A DNA stretch of 55,482 nt, taken from positions 1-55,482 of the forward strand of contig CAVLDP010000016.1 in assembly GCA_963661945.1 (NCBI GenBank), written 5' to 3'. Shown here piece after piece: positions 35,712 through 44,220 of this stretch; position 1 is the first letter of the stretch, and each line of letters begins with the position of its first letter. This DNA is from CAVLDP01 sp963661945. GTDB taxonomy: Bacteria; Bacillota; Clostridia; Lachnospirales; Lachnospiraceae. The notes under the pieces are model-generated. The model was not told the origin of the DNA and ran no database searches. It saw only the letters and a program-made list of their open reading frames with translations. A program made the translations under genes and the position numbers.

Positions 35712-37021
35712 TGACAGTTAGATTATACAGAATGTGTGCAGCAAGTCTTGTTGCTGCCATGAGCCTATCATGTCTTACAGGGTGTGGCAAGAAGAAGGAA
35801 GAAGAGCCGGCTGTAGATATGACAGTGACTGAGCAGGAGACTGTGAATATCACCATTGCTCAGAGCACGGACAACGAATATTATAATCAGATCACCCAGG
35901 GTACCCTGGATGCGATTTCGGATTATTTTACAGATTATGATGTGAATCTTACGACGGAGCTTGTGTCAGAGGAACGCTCTGCAGATGATATTGTGATGAG
36001 CGCGATTGACTCTTCGGCAGATGCAATTATTGCAAATGGACAAGCGACTCTGTCTGCGGCAGCTCGTGACACATCCACAATTCCAGTAATTGGAACAGGT
36101 GTCATCGATTATCAGACGACACTTCATATTGCAAATGATGACTGGGGCAGTAAGACTGGCACGAATGTCACGGGTATCTCTTCTAGACCTCCAGTGGCTG
36201 GACAGCTTTCCCTGCTCATTGAATCGACAGATGAACTTACTTCTGTTGGTATTCTCTATTCACCAGAGGATTCTGATGCAATCTATCAGAATGAGATTCT
36301 CGAGGATTACCTGGATCAGGCGGGCATTCCTTGGAAGGAATTCGAGATTGCATCGACGGAGTCGGCTATTATGGACCTCGAAGCCTCTCTTGAGACAGAA
36401 AGCACAGGAACTGCTATCGAGAACAAGAAGGTGGTTATGGACTCTTCGCGCGAAGGCAGAGTGGATGACGTGGTAACGCTTGGTGAAGATACTCTTATTA
36501 CAGAACTGAATTCAACGAATTCTGTTCGACCTGCCAAGCAGTCTTCAAATTGGGAAGCGGTTGAGACGGAAGTGCCATATGCAGATCTTGATATGGAGAG
36601 CAGTCTGGAGGATATTGTGACCTACGCTTGCAGCCAGTGTTCTGCCTTCTTCATTTCCAGCAATAATATGTTAAATGATCAGATGGAGACGATTTGCGAG
36701 GTAGCAACAGATTGTGGTGTGACGACGACCGGGGCAGATACCTCTATCGGTCAGTACACACTTACTACACTCTATGCAGATCCGTATGATATTGGTTATC
36801 GGACTGGCAGACTCTGCTACAAGGTCCTGGTGGACGGAGCTAATCCTGCCACAACGAAGATTACAGGTGTAGATGTTGATGATACGGTGAAACTGTATCA
36901 GGATTCTGTAGCGGATGCCTTTGAGAAGACCTTCCCGAAGTCCTTTACAGAATTTGATGAGTGGATGGAGACTTATGTGCCGGGCACGAATACAACCCGT
37001 CATACGAGTTCGGAAGATTAA
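35711..37021 (+). CDS. Lipoprotein, ABC substrate-binding (TrpX/PF04392-like), orphan
   Basis: A 436-residue lipoprotein with signal peptide and lipobox LTGC (Cys at about residue 25). The body has two periplasmic-binding lobes: ITIAQSTDNEYYNQITQGTLDAI, ADAIIANGQATLSAAARDT, and TSVGILYSPEDSDAIYQNEIL. They resemble the ABC_sub_bind family that carries tryptophan or similar ligands. A charged Ser/Thr-rich insertion (about 215-300) interrupts the fold and has no obvious counterpart in the family. No permease or ATPase gene is adjacent, and translation is coupled to the flagellar rod-binding gene. The ligand is unknown. Confidence 0.75.
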   Translation: MTVRLYRMCAASLVAAMSLSCLTGCGKKKEEEPAVDMTVTEQETVNITIAQSTDNEYYNQITQGTLDAISDYFTDYDVNLTTELVSEERSADDIVMSAIDSSADAIIANGQATLSAAARDTSTIPVIGTGVIDYQTTLHIANDDWGSKTGTNVTGISSRPPVAGQLSLLIESTDELTSVGILYSPEDSDAIYQNEILEDYLDQAGIPWKEFEIASTESAIMDLEASLETESTGTAIENKKVVMDSSREGRVDDVVTLGEDTLITELNSTNSVRPAKQSSNWEAVETEVPYADLDMESSLEDIVTYACSQCSAFFISSNNMLNDQMETICEVATDCGVTTTGADTSIGQYTLTTLYADPYDIGYRTGRLCYKVLVDGANPATTKITGVDVDDTVKLYQDSVADAFEKTFPKSFTEFDEWMETYVPGTNTTRHTSSED

Positions 37022-37058
37022 TATGAGGAATAGGTAAGTCAACTCTTCGGAGGGGCTT

Positions 37059-37814
37059 ATGAAGAATATTAGATGGAACCGATGGAGATGGAGTCTTAAG
37101 TGGCTCCATTTCTTGTATCCAACTACCTGTCCAGGGTGCAACTGCGTAGTGGAATGGGAGAAGGATGGGTGGAAGCTCGGCGATGGATTCTGCTTGGACT
37201 GTCGTAGTAAGGTAGAGTACGCGCTTGAGCCACTCTGCAAGATCTGCGGCAAGCGTCTTTCGGACGATCGGGCTGAGATTTGCAGCGATTGCAGGAGAAG
37301 AGGCCACGCCTTTCACCAGGGTAGAGGGGTCTATATCTATTCGGGCGCTATGCATCTGTCGATGTACCGCTTCAAATACAGTAATCGCAGGTCCTATAGT
37401 GAAGTTTATGTGCTGGATGCTCTTCGTCTGCTTGGTCCTTGGCTGCACAGCTTATCGGTAGATGCAATTGTGCCAATTCCTATGTATGGACCCAAGGAGA
37501 GAAGGAGAGGTTATAACCAGGCTAGGGTCTTTGCAGAGGCACTGGGGAGAGAACTTGGCATTGCGGTTCTGCCAAATCTTGTGATTCGCACCAGGGACAC
37601 CAAGCCCATGAAGGGGCTCTCCAAGTCCAGTCGTCAGTCAAATCTTAAAAATGCTTTTAATATTACGACAACTGATGTAAAATTTAATAAGATTCTATTG
37701 GTGGATGATATCTATACCACAGGGGCGACCCTGGATGCAGTAGCGCAGGTGCTGAAGCAGGCTGGAGTTGCAGATGTCTATGGCCTATATTTATGCGTGG
37801 GCCAGGGTGACTAG
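37059..37814 (+). CDS. comFC: ComF-family phosphoribosyltransferase-like protein
   Basis: A 251-residue protein with an N-terminal double zinc ribbon (CPGC, FCLDC, then CKICGK, CSDC). The C-terminal PRTase fold includes VPIPMYGPKERRRGYNQARVFAEAL and the PRPP loop ILLVDDIYTTGATLDAV (about residues 211-227). ComFC homologues help natural transformation by working with the ComFA translocase and DprA. No comFA is seen here. The next gene resembles yvyF, as in Bacillus. Confidence 0.88.
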   Translation: MKNIRWNRWRWSLKWLHFLYPTTCPGCNCVVEWEKDGWKLGDGFCLDCRSKVEYALEPLCKICGKRLSDDRAEICSDCRRRGHAFHQGRGVYIYSGAMHLSMYRFKYSNRRSYSEVYVLDALRLLGPWLHSLSVDAIVPIPMYGPKERRRGYNQARVFAEALGRELGIAVLPNLVIRTRDTKPMKGLSKSSRQSNLKNAFNITTTDVKFNKILLVDDIYTTGATLDAVAQVLKQAGVADVYGLYLCVGQGD

Positions 37815-37841
37815 ATCTAATCATGTACTGGAGGAGAAGTT

Positions 37842-38240
37842 ATGGAAGTAAAGACATGTAAGAAGTGCGGTTCATTATTCAACTATCTGAGTGGCCCTCC
37901 ATTTTGCCAGGCCTGTAAGGATGAGATTGAGAAGCAGTTTCGCCAGGTGAAGGAATATATCAGGGAAAATTCAGGAGCCAACATTCAAGAGATTTGCGAA
38001 GCCAATGATGTGACTCAGAAGCAGCTGCGTCAGTGGATTCGTGAAGAGAGACTGGAGTTTGCAGAGAATTCACCCGTGCAGATGAATTGTGAGTCCTGTG
38101 GCAAGTCGATTCGTACAGGTCGCTATTGTGATGCCTGCAAGAATAACATGGCAGCAAATCTGACCTCTGCTTTCAAGAAGCCGGTTCAGCATACAGAATC
38201 GAAGAAGACGGCAGAGAAAGATGCTATGCGCTTTATGTAA
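37842..38240 (+). CDS. yvyF: YvyF-like flagellar operon protein
   Basis: A 132-residue protein with two zinc-ribbon pairs: CKKCGSLFNYLSGPPFCQAC at the start and CESCGKSIRTGRYCDAC near residues 86-102. They frame a MerR/HTH-like helical stretch (about 40-75, ANIQEICEANDVTQKQLRQWI). This is the layout of the flagellar operon protein YvyF, which in Bacillus sits between comFC and flgM. Here flgM is absent and recD2 follows after a terminator. Its molecular function is not firmly known. Confidence 0.75.
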   Translation: MEVKTCKKCGSLFNYLSGPPFCQACKDEIEKQFRQVKEYIRENSGANIQEICEANDVTQKQLRQWIREERLEFAENSPVQMNCESCGKSIRTGRYCDACKNNMAANLTSAFKKPVQHTESKKTAEKDAMRFM

Positions 38241-38273
38241 GAATAAATAACAGACTGTTTCATAGTTTGTATC

Positions 38274-38304
38274 ATCCCTCTATGATTTATCATAGGGGGA
38301 TTTT
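38274..38304 (+). terminator. Intrinsic terminator between yvyF and recD2
   Basis: ATCCCTCTATGAT (38274-38286) pairs with ATCATAGGGGGAT (38289-38301), 13 bp with one G-T pair and a tight loop, followed by TTTTG. It ends only 15 bases before the recD2 start, so it could also hide or gate that gene. Confidence 0.75.
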
Positions 38305-38319
38305 GTATGAGAGAGAAGA

Positions 38320-40551
38320 ATGGAAGAATTATCAGGATACGTAGAACATATTATATTTCGGAGTGGAGAGACGGGTTATACCGTGTTTGCGCTGGATTCA
38401 GATGGATTAGAATTTACCTGCGTTGGAACATTTCCAAGCCTTGCAGAAGGGGAGAATCTTGTGATGCAGGGGGAATATGTGACACATATGACCTACGGCG
38501 AACAGTTTAAGGTCTTTTCCTATGAATTTACAGAACCGGAAGACTGTGATGCCATGAGAAGGTACTTGGGGTCTGGTGCAGTGAAGGGGGTTGGCCCGGC
38601 ACTTGCTGCCAAGATTGTGAAGAAGTTCAAGGCAGATACCTTTCGAATTATGGAGGAAGAGCCAGAGAGACTTGCCGAGATTAAGGGTATTAGCGAGAGA
38701 AAGGCAATAGAAATTGCAGAGCAGATGGCTGAACGTAGAGATCTCCGTGATGCCATGGTATATATGGACAGGTTCGGAATCAATAACTCTCTTGCGGTGA
38801 AGATCTATAACCAGTATGGACCAGGACTATATCGTATTCTTGAGGAGAATCCATATCGCCTGGCAGAGGATATCGCGGGGGTTGGCTTTAAGACTTCGGA
38901 TGATATCGCATCGCGTATTGGGCTCAAGGTTGATTCAGATTTTCGCATTCAGAGCGGAATACTGTATGCACTGAGCCTTGCGGCAGGTCAGGGCCACACC
39001 TATCTGCCAAAGGAAGAGCTTCTTAGGGAATCTGCAAGCATCCTACAGGTATCGAGAGAACTTGTGGAACCGCAGATTATGAATCTTGCGATGGAGCGGA
39101 AGCTCGTCCAAAAGGGAGAGGCAATCTATAGTGCAGGATTCTATCACATGGAGGCAACTTCTGCGGGCCTTCTTCATGAATTGAACAGGATCTATTCGGA
39201 GTCAGAGTCTATTCTTCGTACATCTATTGAACGAATTGAGAAGGAAGAGGATTTTGAACTGGATGAGATGCAGCGCCAGGCTGTTATGGAAGCGGCGACA
39301 CATGGCGTCCTTGTGCTGACTGGTGGACCAGGAACTGGTAAGACGACGACTATTCGCGCCATTATCAAGTATTTTGAATATGAGGGATGTGAGATTTATC
39401 TGGCGGCTCCGACAGGGCGGGCTGCAAAGCGAATGAGTGAGGCTACAGGTTATGAGGCGCGGACAATTCATAGAATGCTTGGAGTAAGCCGTGGTGTGGG
39501 CGAGGATGATGATCCGGCCAGAAATGGTCGAAGCGCCATGTTTGAGCGTAATGAGAATAATCCACTCGAGACAGATGTGCTTATTATCGATGAGATGTCC
39601 ATGGTGGATATTCCCCTCTTCTTCTCCTTGATGAAGGCAATTGCGGATGGAACCAGGCTGATTCTGGTTGGTGATGTTCATCAGCTGCCGAGCGTTGGGC
39701 CAGGAAATGTCCTTCGCGATATTATCGAATCAGACTGCTTCCCGGTAGTTCGCCTGCAGAAGATTTTCCGCCAGGCTCAGGAATCCGATATTGTCATGAA
39801 TGCTCATAGGATAAACGCTGGTGAGCACTTTGAGGTCGATAATAAGAGCAAGGATTTCTTCCTCATGAAGCGAAAGCAAGATGATGTGGATAGGATGATC
39901 TCTGTGATGATTCAGCTGATTCAGAAGAATCTGCCTAAGTATGTGAATGGAAGCAGCAGTGATGTTCAGGTCTTGACGCCAACTCGTAAGGGCAATGTTG
40001 GTGTGGACAGGCTGAATATCATTTTCCAGAAATATCTGAATCCAGAAGATGATAAGAAGCCAGAGGTAAACTATGGTGACCGCATCTTCCGCCTCGGCGA
40101 CAAGGTGATGCAGATTAAGAATAATTATCAGTTAGAGTGGATGGTTCTTGGACAAAATGGCATTACTGTAGATAAGGGGCTTGGCGTATTTAATGGCGAT
40201 ACTGGAGTGATTACTTCGGTGAATCATTATATGCATACTATTACTGTAACCTTTGATGATGGCCACATGGTTAATTACCCGACGACTTCCTTGGATGAGC
40301 TGGAGCTTGCCTATGCCATTACCATTCATAAGTCCCAGGGTTCGGAATATCCGGCTGTGATTATTCCACTTCTGTCAGGGCCACGTATGCTTATGAATCG
40401 GAATCTGCTCTATACTGCGGTTACCAGAGCGAAATCGTGCGTTGTAATGGTGGGCGATGAGAATGTCTTCTACCAGATGATTGATAATAATACAGAGCAA
40501 CAGAGATATTCGGGATTTAGGGACCGCCTCTTAGAGAGCGCAGATTTCTAA
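38320..40551 (+). CDS. recD2: RecD2-type DNA helicase
   Basis: A 743-residue RecD-like superfamily 1 helicase. The N-terminal RecD2-specific region (about 1-180) includes a helix-hairpin-helix block (GVGPALAAKIVKKF, IKGISERKAIEIA). The motor domains carry Walker A GGPGTGKTTT (K341), DEMSMVDIPL, GDVHQLPSVGPGNVL, and the late YAITIHKSQGSEYPAV and YTAVTRAK motifs. RecD2 is a 5'-3' helicase in bacteria without RecBCD and takes part in repair and recombination. It carries no nuclease domain. Confidence 0.95.
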   Translation: MEELSGYVEHIIFRSGETGYTVFALDSDGLEFTCVGTFPSLAEGENLVMQGEYVTHMTYGEQFKVFSYEFTEPEDCDAMRRYLGSGAVKGVGPALAAKIVKKFKADTFRIMEEEPERLAEIKGISERKAIEIAEQMAERRDLRDAMVYMDRFGINNSLAVKIYNQYGPGLYRILEENPYRLAEDIAGVGFKTSDDIASRIGLKVDSDFRIQSGILYALSLAAGQGHTYLPKEELLRESASILQVSRELVEPQIMNLAMERKLVQKGEAIYSAGFYHMEATSAGLLHELNRIYSESESILRTSIERIEKEEDFELDEMQRQAVMEAATHGVLVLTGGPGTGKTTTIRAIIKYFEYEGCEIYLAAPTGRAAKRMSEATGYEARTIHRMLGVSRGVGEDDDPARNGRSAMFERNENNPLETDVLIIDEMSMVDIPLFFSLMKAIADGTRLILVGDVHQLPSVGPGNVLRDIIESDCFPVVRLQKIFRQAQESDIVMNAHRINAGEHFEVDNKSKDFFLMKRKQDDVDRMISVMIQLIQKNLPKYVNGSSSDVQVLTPTRKGNVGVDRLNIIFQKYLNPEDDKKPEVNYGDRIFRLGDKVMQIKNNYQLEWMVLGQNGITVDKGLGVFNGDTGVITSVNHYMHTITVTFDDGHMVNYPTTSLDELELAYAITIHKSQGSEYPAVIIPLLSGPRMLMNRNLLYTAVTRAKSCVVMVGDENVFYQMIDNNTEQQRYSGFRDRLLESADF

Positions 40552-40561
40552 TGTTGGAATT

Positions 40562-40589
40562 TTGACTTGACTGGACTCTATGTTATAAT
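40562..40589 (+). promoter_or_regulatory. Sigma-A promoter for the cdaA operon
   Basis: TTGACT (40562-40567), a 16-base spacer and a perfect TATAAT (40584-40589) lie between recD2 and the first membrane protein of the cdaA group. The leader holds a small inverted repeat, CACGT (40629-40633) with ACGTG (40643-40647), and GAGGAG at 40661-40666. I see no promoter nearer to cdaA, so it probably drives all five genes to 44184. Confidence 0.8.
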
Positions 40590-40675
40590 AACTATGTCAA
40601 ATTGCGATAGTATGCCTATGTGGGACTACACGTCGTAGTAGAACGTGACAATATGAACTAGAGGAGCTATTAGAA

Positions 40676-41065
40676 TTGCTGAATATTGACCGCGTGCAGC
40701 ACATGACGAGTATGGCTCTCTACGAGAAGAAAGAGTCCAAGAATATAATGATGGCCGTGAGATATACCAGAAGGGATTATCTGACGGTTTGTATGCTGTC
40801 TGGCTTTTTGTCTTGCACCATTCTATACGGGATTCTCTATTTTGGAGCGCTTGTTATTCTGCTTAGTACGGTTATTCGAAATGTGAATACCCTTGCAGTT
40901 ATTCTAATGGTTATTCTGGGACTGATTCTCTATCTGTCTATCCTATATTTGCATTTGCTACATGTGAAGCGAGAGGCGAATCAGCGCTATACGGAGGACA
41001 AGGAGAAATTAAAGAAACTCCAGCAGGCCTATAGAATTCTAGATGAGATGTATGAACAGGAATAA
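40676..41065 (+). CDS. Small two-span membrane protein of unknown function
   Basis: A 129-residue protein with two hydrophobic spans (about 40-65 and 70-95) and a charged C-terminal helix (about 97-129, probable coiled coil). The likely start is TTG 40676, nine bases after GAGGAG; ATG 40703 is the alternative. I do not recognise the family. It leads the operon with a second membrane protein, cdaA and cdaR, so a link to c-di-AMP or envelope control is possible but unproven. Confidence 0.65.
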   Translation: MLNIDRVQHMTSMALYEKKESKNIMMAVRYTRRDYLTVCMLSGFLSCTILYGILYFGALVILLSTVIRNVNTLAVILMVILGLILYLSILYLHLLHVKREANQRYTEDKEKLKKLQQAYRILDEMYEQE

Positions 41066-41069
41066 ATAG

Positions 41070-42008
41070 ATGTTATTACAGATTCGTGACCAACTGAAGA
41101 TTTTTGTTGCAGAGCATGAGGTCTGGAGCCAGAGAGTAGGCGTAGGACTACTTGCCTTCGTATGTCTTAATGTTATTAACCATGCCTATGGATATTCCAG
41201 CATCCTAAGCCATATTTGGCTGATTGCTTTGCTGTCTCTGATGTCGGCTTTCATGCCGGTAAATGGAGCGGCCCTTGTTATGATTGCATATTTGCTTGTG
41301 CACCTGACCGGCCTATCCATGGATGTGGCACTAATGGGACTTCTTCTTATTGTGGTGTCCTATTTGATTTGCTCTTTCTATCAATCAAGAGACTTGAAGA
41401 ATATTATATTAATTTCGGTATTCCAGCAGTGGAATATTCCTTATGTGATGCCTGTATATTCTGGCCTCCTTGGTGGAGTAAATGAAGTGGCATCTGTTGT
41501 TTGTGGCGGAGTAGTAGCCTTCTATCTTCGCACTGTGAGAGAGAATTCCTCTATGTTTCTGGATGAGACGGCTTCGGTGTCGGCGGTTGATCTTGTATTG
41601 AATCAGATGCTTGGCAATCATTTCTTCTATTTCTACATGATTGCTCTCGTGGCTATGTTCCTCGTGATCTATGAGGTGAAATGCCGCGATATGAAGAATG
41701 CATGGCTTCGTGCTGTGATATTCGGACTTTTGACAGAGTTTGTGATTATGCTGACCGGCTACTTATTTACTGGGGTACTGGACAAGGCGATTTCCCTTAT
41801 TATTGGCAATCTCATTGTCTTCGTATTTGGCTTTATTATGGATTTCTTCCTTCGAGGGCTAGATTATAGCCGTGTGGAGAAGGTTCAGTTTGAAGATGAC
41901 GATTATTATTATTATGTAACTGCGGTTCCTAAGATTCATGTGACAGAGGAGCGTGTGCAGGTCAAGAAGATTACGGATGAACCTGTACATGGACAGGACA
42001 AGGAGTAA
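41070..42008 (+). CDS. Multi-spanning membrane protein of unknown function
   Basis: A 312-residue protein with roughly seven or eight hydrophobic spans (between about residues 22 and 265) and a cytoplasmic-looking tail. The tail starts with a striking acidic-aromatic motif (FEDDDYYYYVTAVPKIHV, about 278-295). I do not recognise a characterised family. It begins four bases after the upstream gene and ends three bases before cdaA, which makes a functional tie to the diadenylate cyclase plausible. Confidence 0.7.
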   Translation: MLLQIRDQLKIFVAEHEVWSQRVGVGLLAFVCLNVINHAYGYSSILSHIWLIALLSLMSAFMPVNGAALVMIAYLLVHLTGLSMDVALMGLLLIVVSYLICSFYQSRDLKNIILISVFQQWNIPYVMPVYSGLLGGVNEVASVVCGGVVAFYLRTVRENSSMFLDETASVSAVDLVLNQMLGNHFFYFYMIALVAMFLVIYEVKCRDMKNAWLRAVIFGLLTEFVIMLTGYLFTGVLDKAISLIIGNLIVFVFGFIMDFFLRGLDYSRVEKVQFEDDDYYYYVTAVPKIHVTEERVQVKKITDEPVHGQDKE

Positions 42009-42011
42009 GAA

Positions 42012-42869
42012 GTGACTTTTATAGATTCTTTTGAGGCGTACTTAGAAGATACCTTCGGGTTGACCATACCGAATATAAGCACGACAGACGTTGTGGAGAT
42101 CATTATACTTGCGATCTTCATCTATGAGCTTCTGGTCTTCCTCAGGAATACCAGAGCCTGGAATCTGATTAAGGGAATTCTGGTTGTTGCACTCTTCTTC
42201 GTTGTGGCGGGGCTCTTCCAGATGAACACGATCCTCTGGCTTGGTGCCAAGCTTCTGAATGTCGGATTGATTGCGCTTGTTGTTGTGTTCCAGCCAGAGC
42301 TTCGTACAGCACTTGAGAAGCTGGGACGACAGCGTTTCCTCAAGGCATTCCTCAAGGGCTCATTTCACGGAACATCCGCCAGATTCTCTGATAAGACCTT
42401 GAATGATCTTGTGAAGGCTTGCTTTGAAATGGGAGCAGTAAAGACAGGAGCGCTTATTGTAGTAGAGGGAGACGTAGTTCTAACTGAGTATGAGAGAACG
42501 GGTATAGAGCTTGATTCCCTTCTGACGAGGCAGCTTCTCATTAACATCTTCGAGAAGAATACACCGCTTCATGATGGAGCGATTATTGTTCGAGGAGACC
42601 GAATTGTCAGCGCAACCTGTTATCTTCCACTGACAGATAATATGGCGCTTAGCAAGGACCTTGGAACTCGTCACAGAGCGGCGGTCGGAATAAGTGAAGT
42701 ATCTGATGCGTTGACGATTGTGGTATCTGAGGAGACTGGCAAGGTCTCTGTTGCAACAGAAGGTCGACTTCGCCATGACGTATCTATGGAAGAACTGCTT
42801 GAAGAATTGAAGATCTTGCAGAATCCAGAACCAGAAGAGACAGAGGAGGAGGCTGCAGATGAGAAATAA
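42012..42869 (+). CDS. cdaA: Membrane diadenylate cyclase CdaA
   Basis: A 285-residue protein starting at GTG 42012 with AAGGAG upstream. Three membrane spans (about 28-95) precede the DAC domain, with the catalytic motifs LHDGAIIV (D188-G189-A190) and GTRHRAAVG (R220-H221-R222). It makes cyclic di-AMP from two ATP and thereby controls potassium, osmolyte and wall homeostasis in Firmicutes. The cdaR gene overlaps its end by 11 bases. No glmM follows, unlike the Bacillus cdaA-cdaR-glmM operon. Confidence 0.95.
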   Translation: MTFIDSFEAYLEDTFGLTIPNISTTDVVEIIILAIFIYELLVFLRNTRAWNLIKGILVVALFFVVAGLFQMNTILWLGAKLLNVGLIALVVVFQPELRTALEKLGRQRFLKAFLKGSFHGTSARFSDKTLNDLVKACFEMGAVKTGALIVVEGDVVLTEYERTGIELDSLLTRQLLINIFEKNTPLHDGAIIVRGDRIVSATCYLPLTDNMALSKDLGTRHRAAVGISEVSDALTIVVSEETGKVSVATEGRLRHDVSMEELLEELKILQNPEPEETEEEAADEK

Positions 42870-43902
42870 ATTTAAGCGTGCAATTCTCCAAAACTTCGGC
42901 TTGAAGGTTACAGCAATTGTGCTGGCGGCTATTATGTGGCTTGCGGTAGTGAATATCGATGATCCAAACACCAGTAAGACATTTACCGCATCAGTTACTG
43001 TCTTAAATGAAGATGTCTTGACGGCACAGGGACAATATTACACAGTTGTGGATAATAATTATACGGTCAGCTTCCGTGTTACAGCCAAGAGATCGATTAT
43101 CGAGAAGCTCAGTAATTCGGACTTTACGGCGACTGCAGATATGAATTATTTGGATGGAAGCCGGATCCCAATCGAGATTACGGCCAATAATTATACGTCT
43201 GCAATTACGCTTTCTGCTAAGACCTATTATCTGAATGTTGAAATTGGTAATGTTCAGAATAATAGCTTCGTGATCCAGGGAGAGACAACTGGAGAGCCGG
43301 CAGATGGCTATACAGCGAAGTCCGTAACCGTCACACCAAATGTGGTTGCAGTAGAAGGACCAGATGAGCTTGTGTCTCAGATTGATAGAATTGTTGCAGT
43401 GGCTGATATCACAGGATTCCGTGATGATATATCAGAGACTGTCGTGCCGACCTTCTATAATAAGCAGGGCGAAGTAATGGATACGACAGGCTTGACACTG
43501 AGCGTAGATGCAGTTACTGTGTCGGTTGATATGTGTGCAGAGAAGACAGTGCCAATTCAGGTTACAACATCTGGCACGCTGGATTCGACTCTTTCTGTGG
43601 AATCTCTGACGACAGATCCTGGCCAGGTAACAATCCTCGGTGAATCCGATTTGCTATCTGAGATTACAGAGATTGTGGTTCCAGATACCGTGGTTGATCT
43701 TAGCACGATTACAGAGACGACAGAGATGACGGTGGATGTGACAGCTTATCTGCCGGACGGAGTTACGCTGCTTGATACGAGTCAGAATCAGGTGACGATC
43801 ACAGTGACCATTGGACCGAAGACAGTGACGAATACAATTCTTGATTCTTATAATGACATCAGTCAATCAGAGGATGATGCTGAGAGTCAGGATGACGAAT
43901 AG
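42859..43902 (+). CDS. cdaR: YbbR-domain protein CdaR, regulator of CdaA
   Basis: A 347-residue protein with a basic N-terminus, one membrane span (about 15-34, LKVTAIVLAAIMWLAVVNI) and a long extracytoplasmic part of tandem YbbR repeats (three to four beta-rich units). It ends in an acidic tail. CdaR binds CdaA at the membrane and tunes c-di-AMP output. Start and overlap with cdaA (11 bp) indicate coupled translation. Confidence 0.9.
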   Translation: MRNKFKRAILQNFGLKVTAIVLAAIMWLAVVNIDDPNTSKTFTASVTVLNEDVLTAQGQYYTVVDNNYTVSFRVTAKRSIIEKLSNSDFTATADMNYLDGSRIPIEITANNYTSAITLSAKTYYLNVEIGNVQNNSFVIQGETTGEPADGYTAKSVTVTPNVVAVEGPDELVSQIDRIVAVADITGFRDDISETVVPTFYNKQGEVMDTTGLTLSVDAVTVSVDMCAEKTVPIQVTTSGTLDSTLSVESLTTDPGQVTILGESDLLSEITEIVVPDTVVDLSTITETTEMTVDVTAYLPDGVTLLDTSQNQVTITVTIGPKTVTNTILDSYNDISQSEDDAESQDDE

Positions 43903-43917
43903 ATTGGAGTGAAGCAT

Positions 43918-44184
43918 ATGGTAAGCCAGAAGGTAAAGGTTGTGAATCTGGCAGGCTTTGATGTGGAGCCAGCTGGAAAGCTTTGTGCCACTGCAGTGAA
44001 ATTTCAATCACATATTGTATTTCACAAGGGTGAGGAGCATGAAGCCAACGCCAAGAGCGTCCTAAGTGTGCTTGGATCTTGTATCAGAGTTGGTGATGAG
44101 ATCGAGATTAGCTGTGATGGAGAAGATGAAGAGGAGGCTCTTCATACTCTTGTCGCATTAATAGCAAGTGGATTTGGAGAATAG
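43918..44184 (+). CDS. Crh-like degenerate HPr, His15 site lost and Ser46-equivalent kept
   Basis: The start codon is ATG 43918 (GGAG at 43906-43909), giving 88 residues; an in-frame GTG lies nine bases upstream. The fold is that of HPr throughout, but the active-site loop reads LAGFDVEPAGKL instead of GIHARPA: His15 is Asp and Arg17 is Glu at the same numbering. The regulatory helix reads NAKSVLSVLG, which keeps a serine (S47) where HPr has Ser46. It therefore cannot carry phosphate from EI, but could be a substrate for HPr kinase, as Crh of Bacillus is. It lies 15 bases after cdaR. The regulatory role is inference. Confidence 0.8.
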   Translation: MVSQKVKVVNLAGFDVEPAGKLCATAVKFQSHIVFHKGEEHEANAKSVLSVLGSCIRVGDEIEISCDGEDEEEALHTLVALIASGFGE

Positions 44185-44220
44185 AAGATGCATTTATGTA
44201 TGGATATGGTGAGAGGACAG

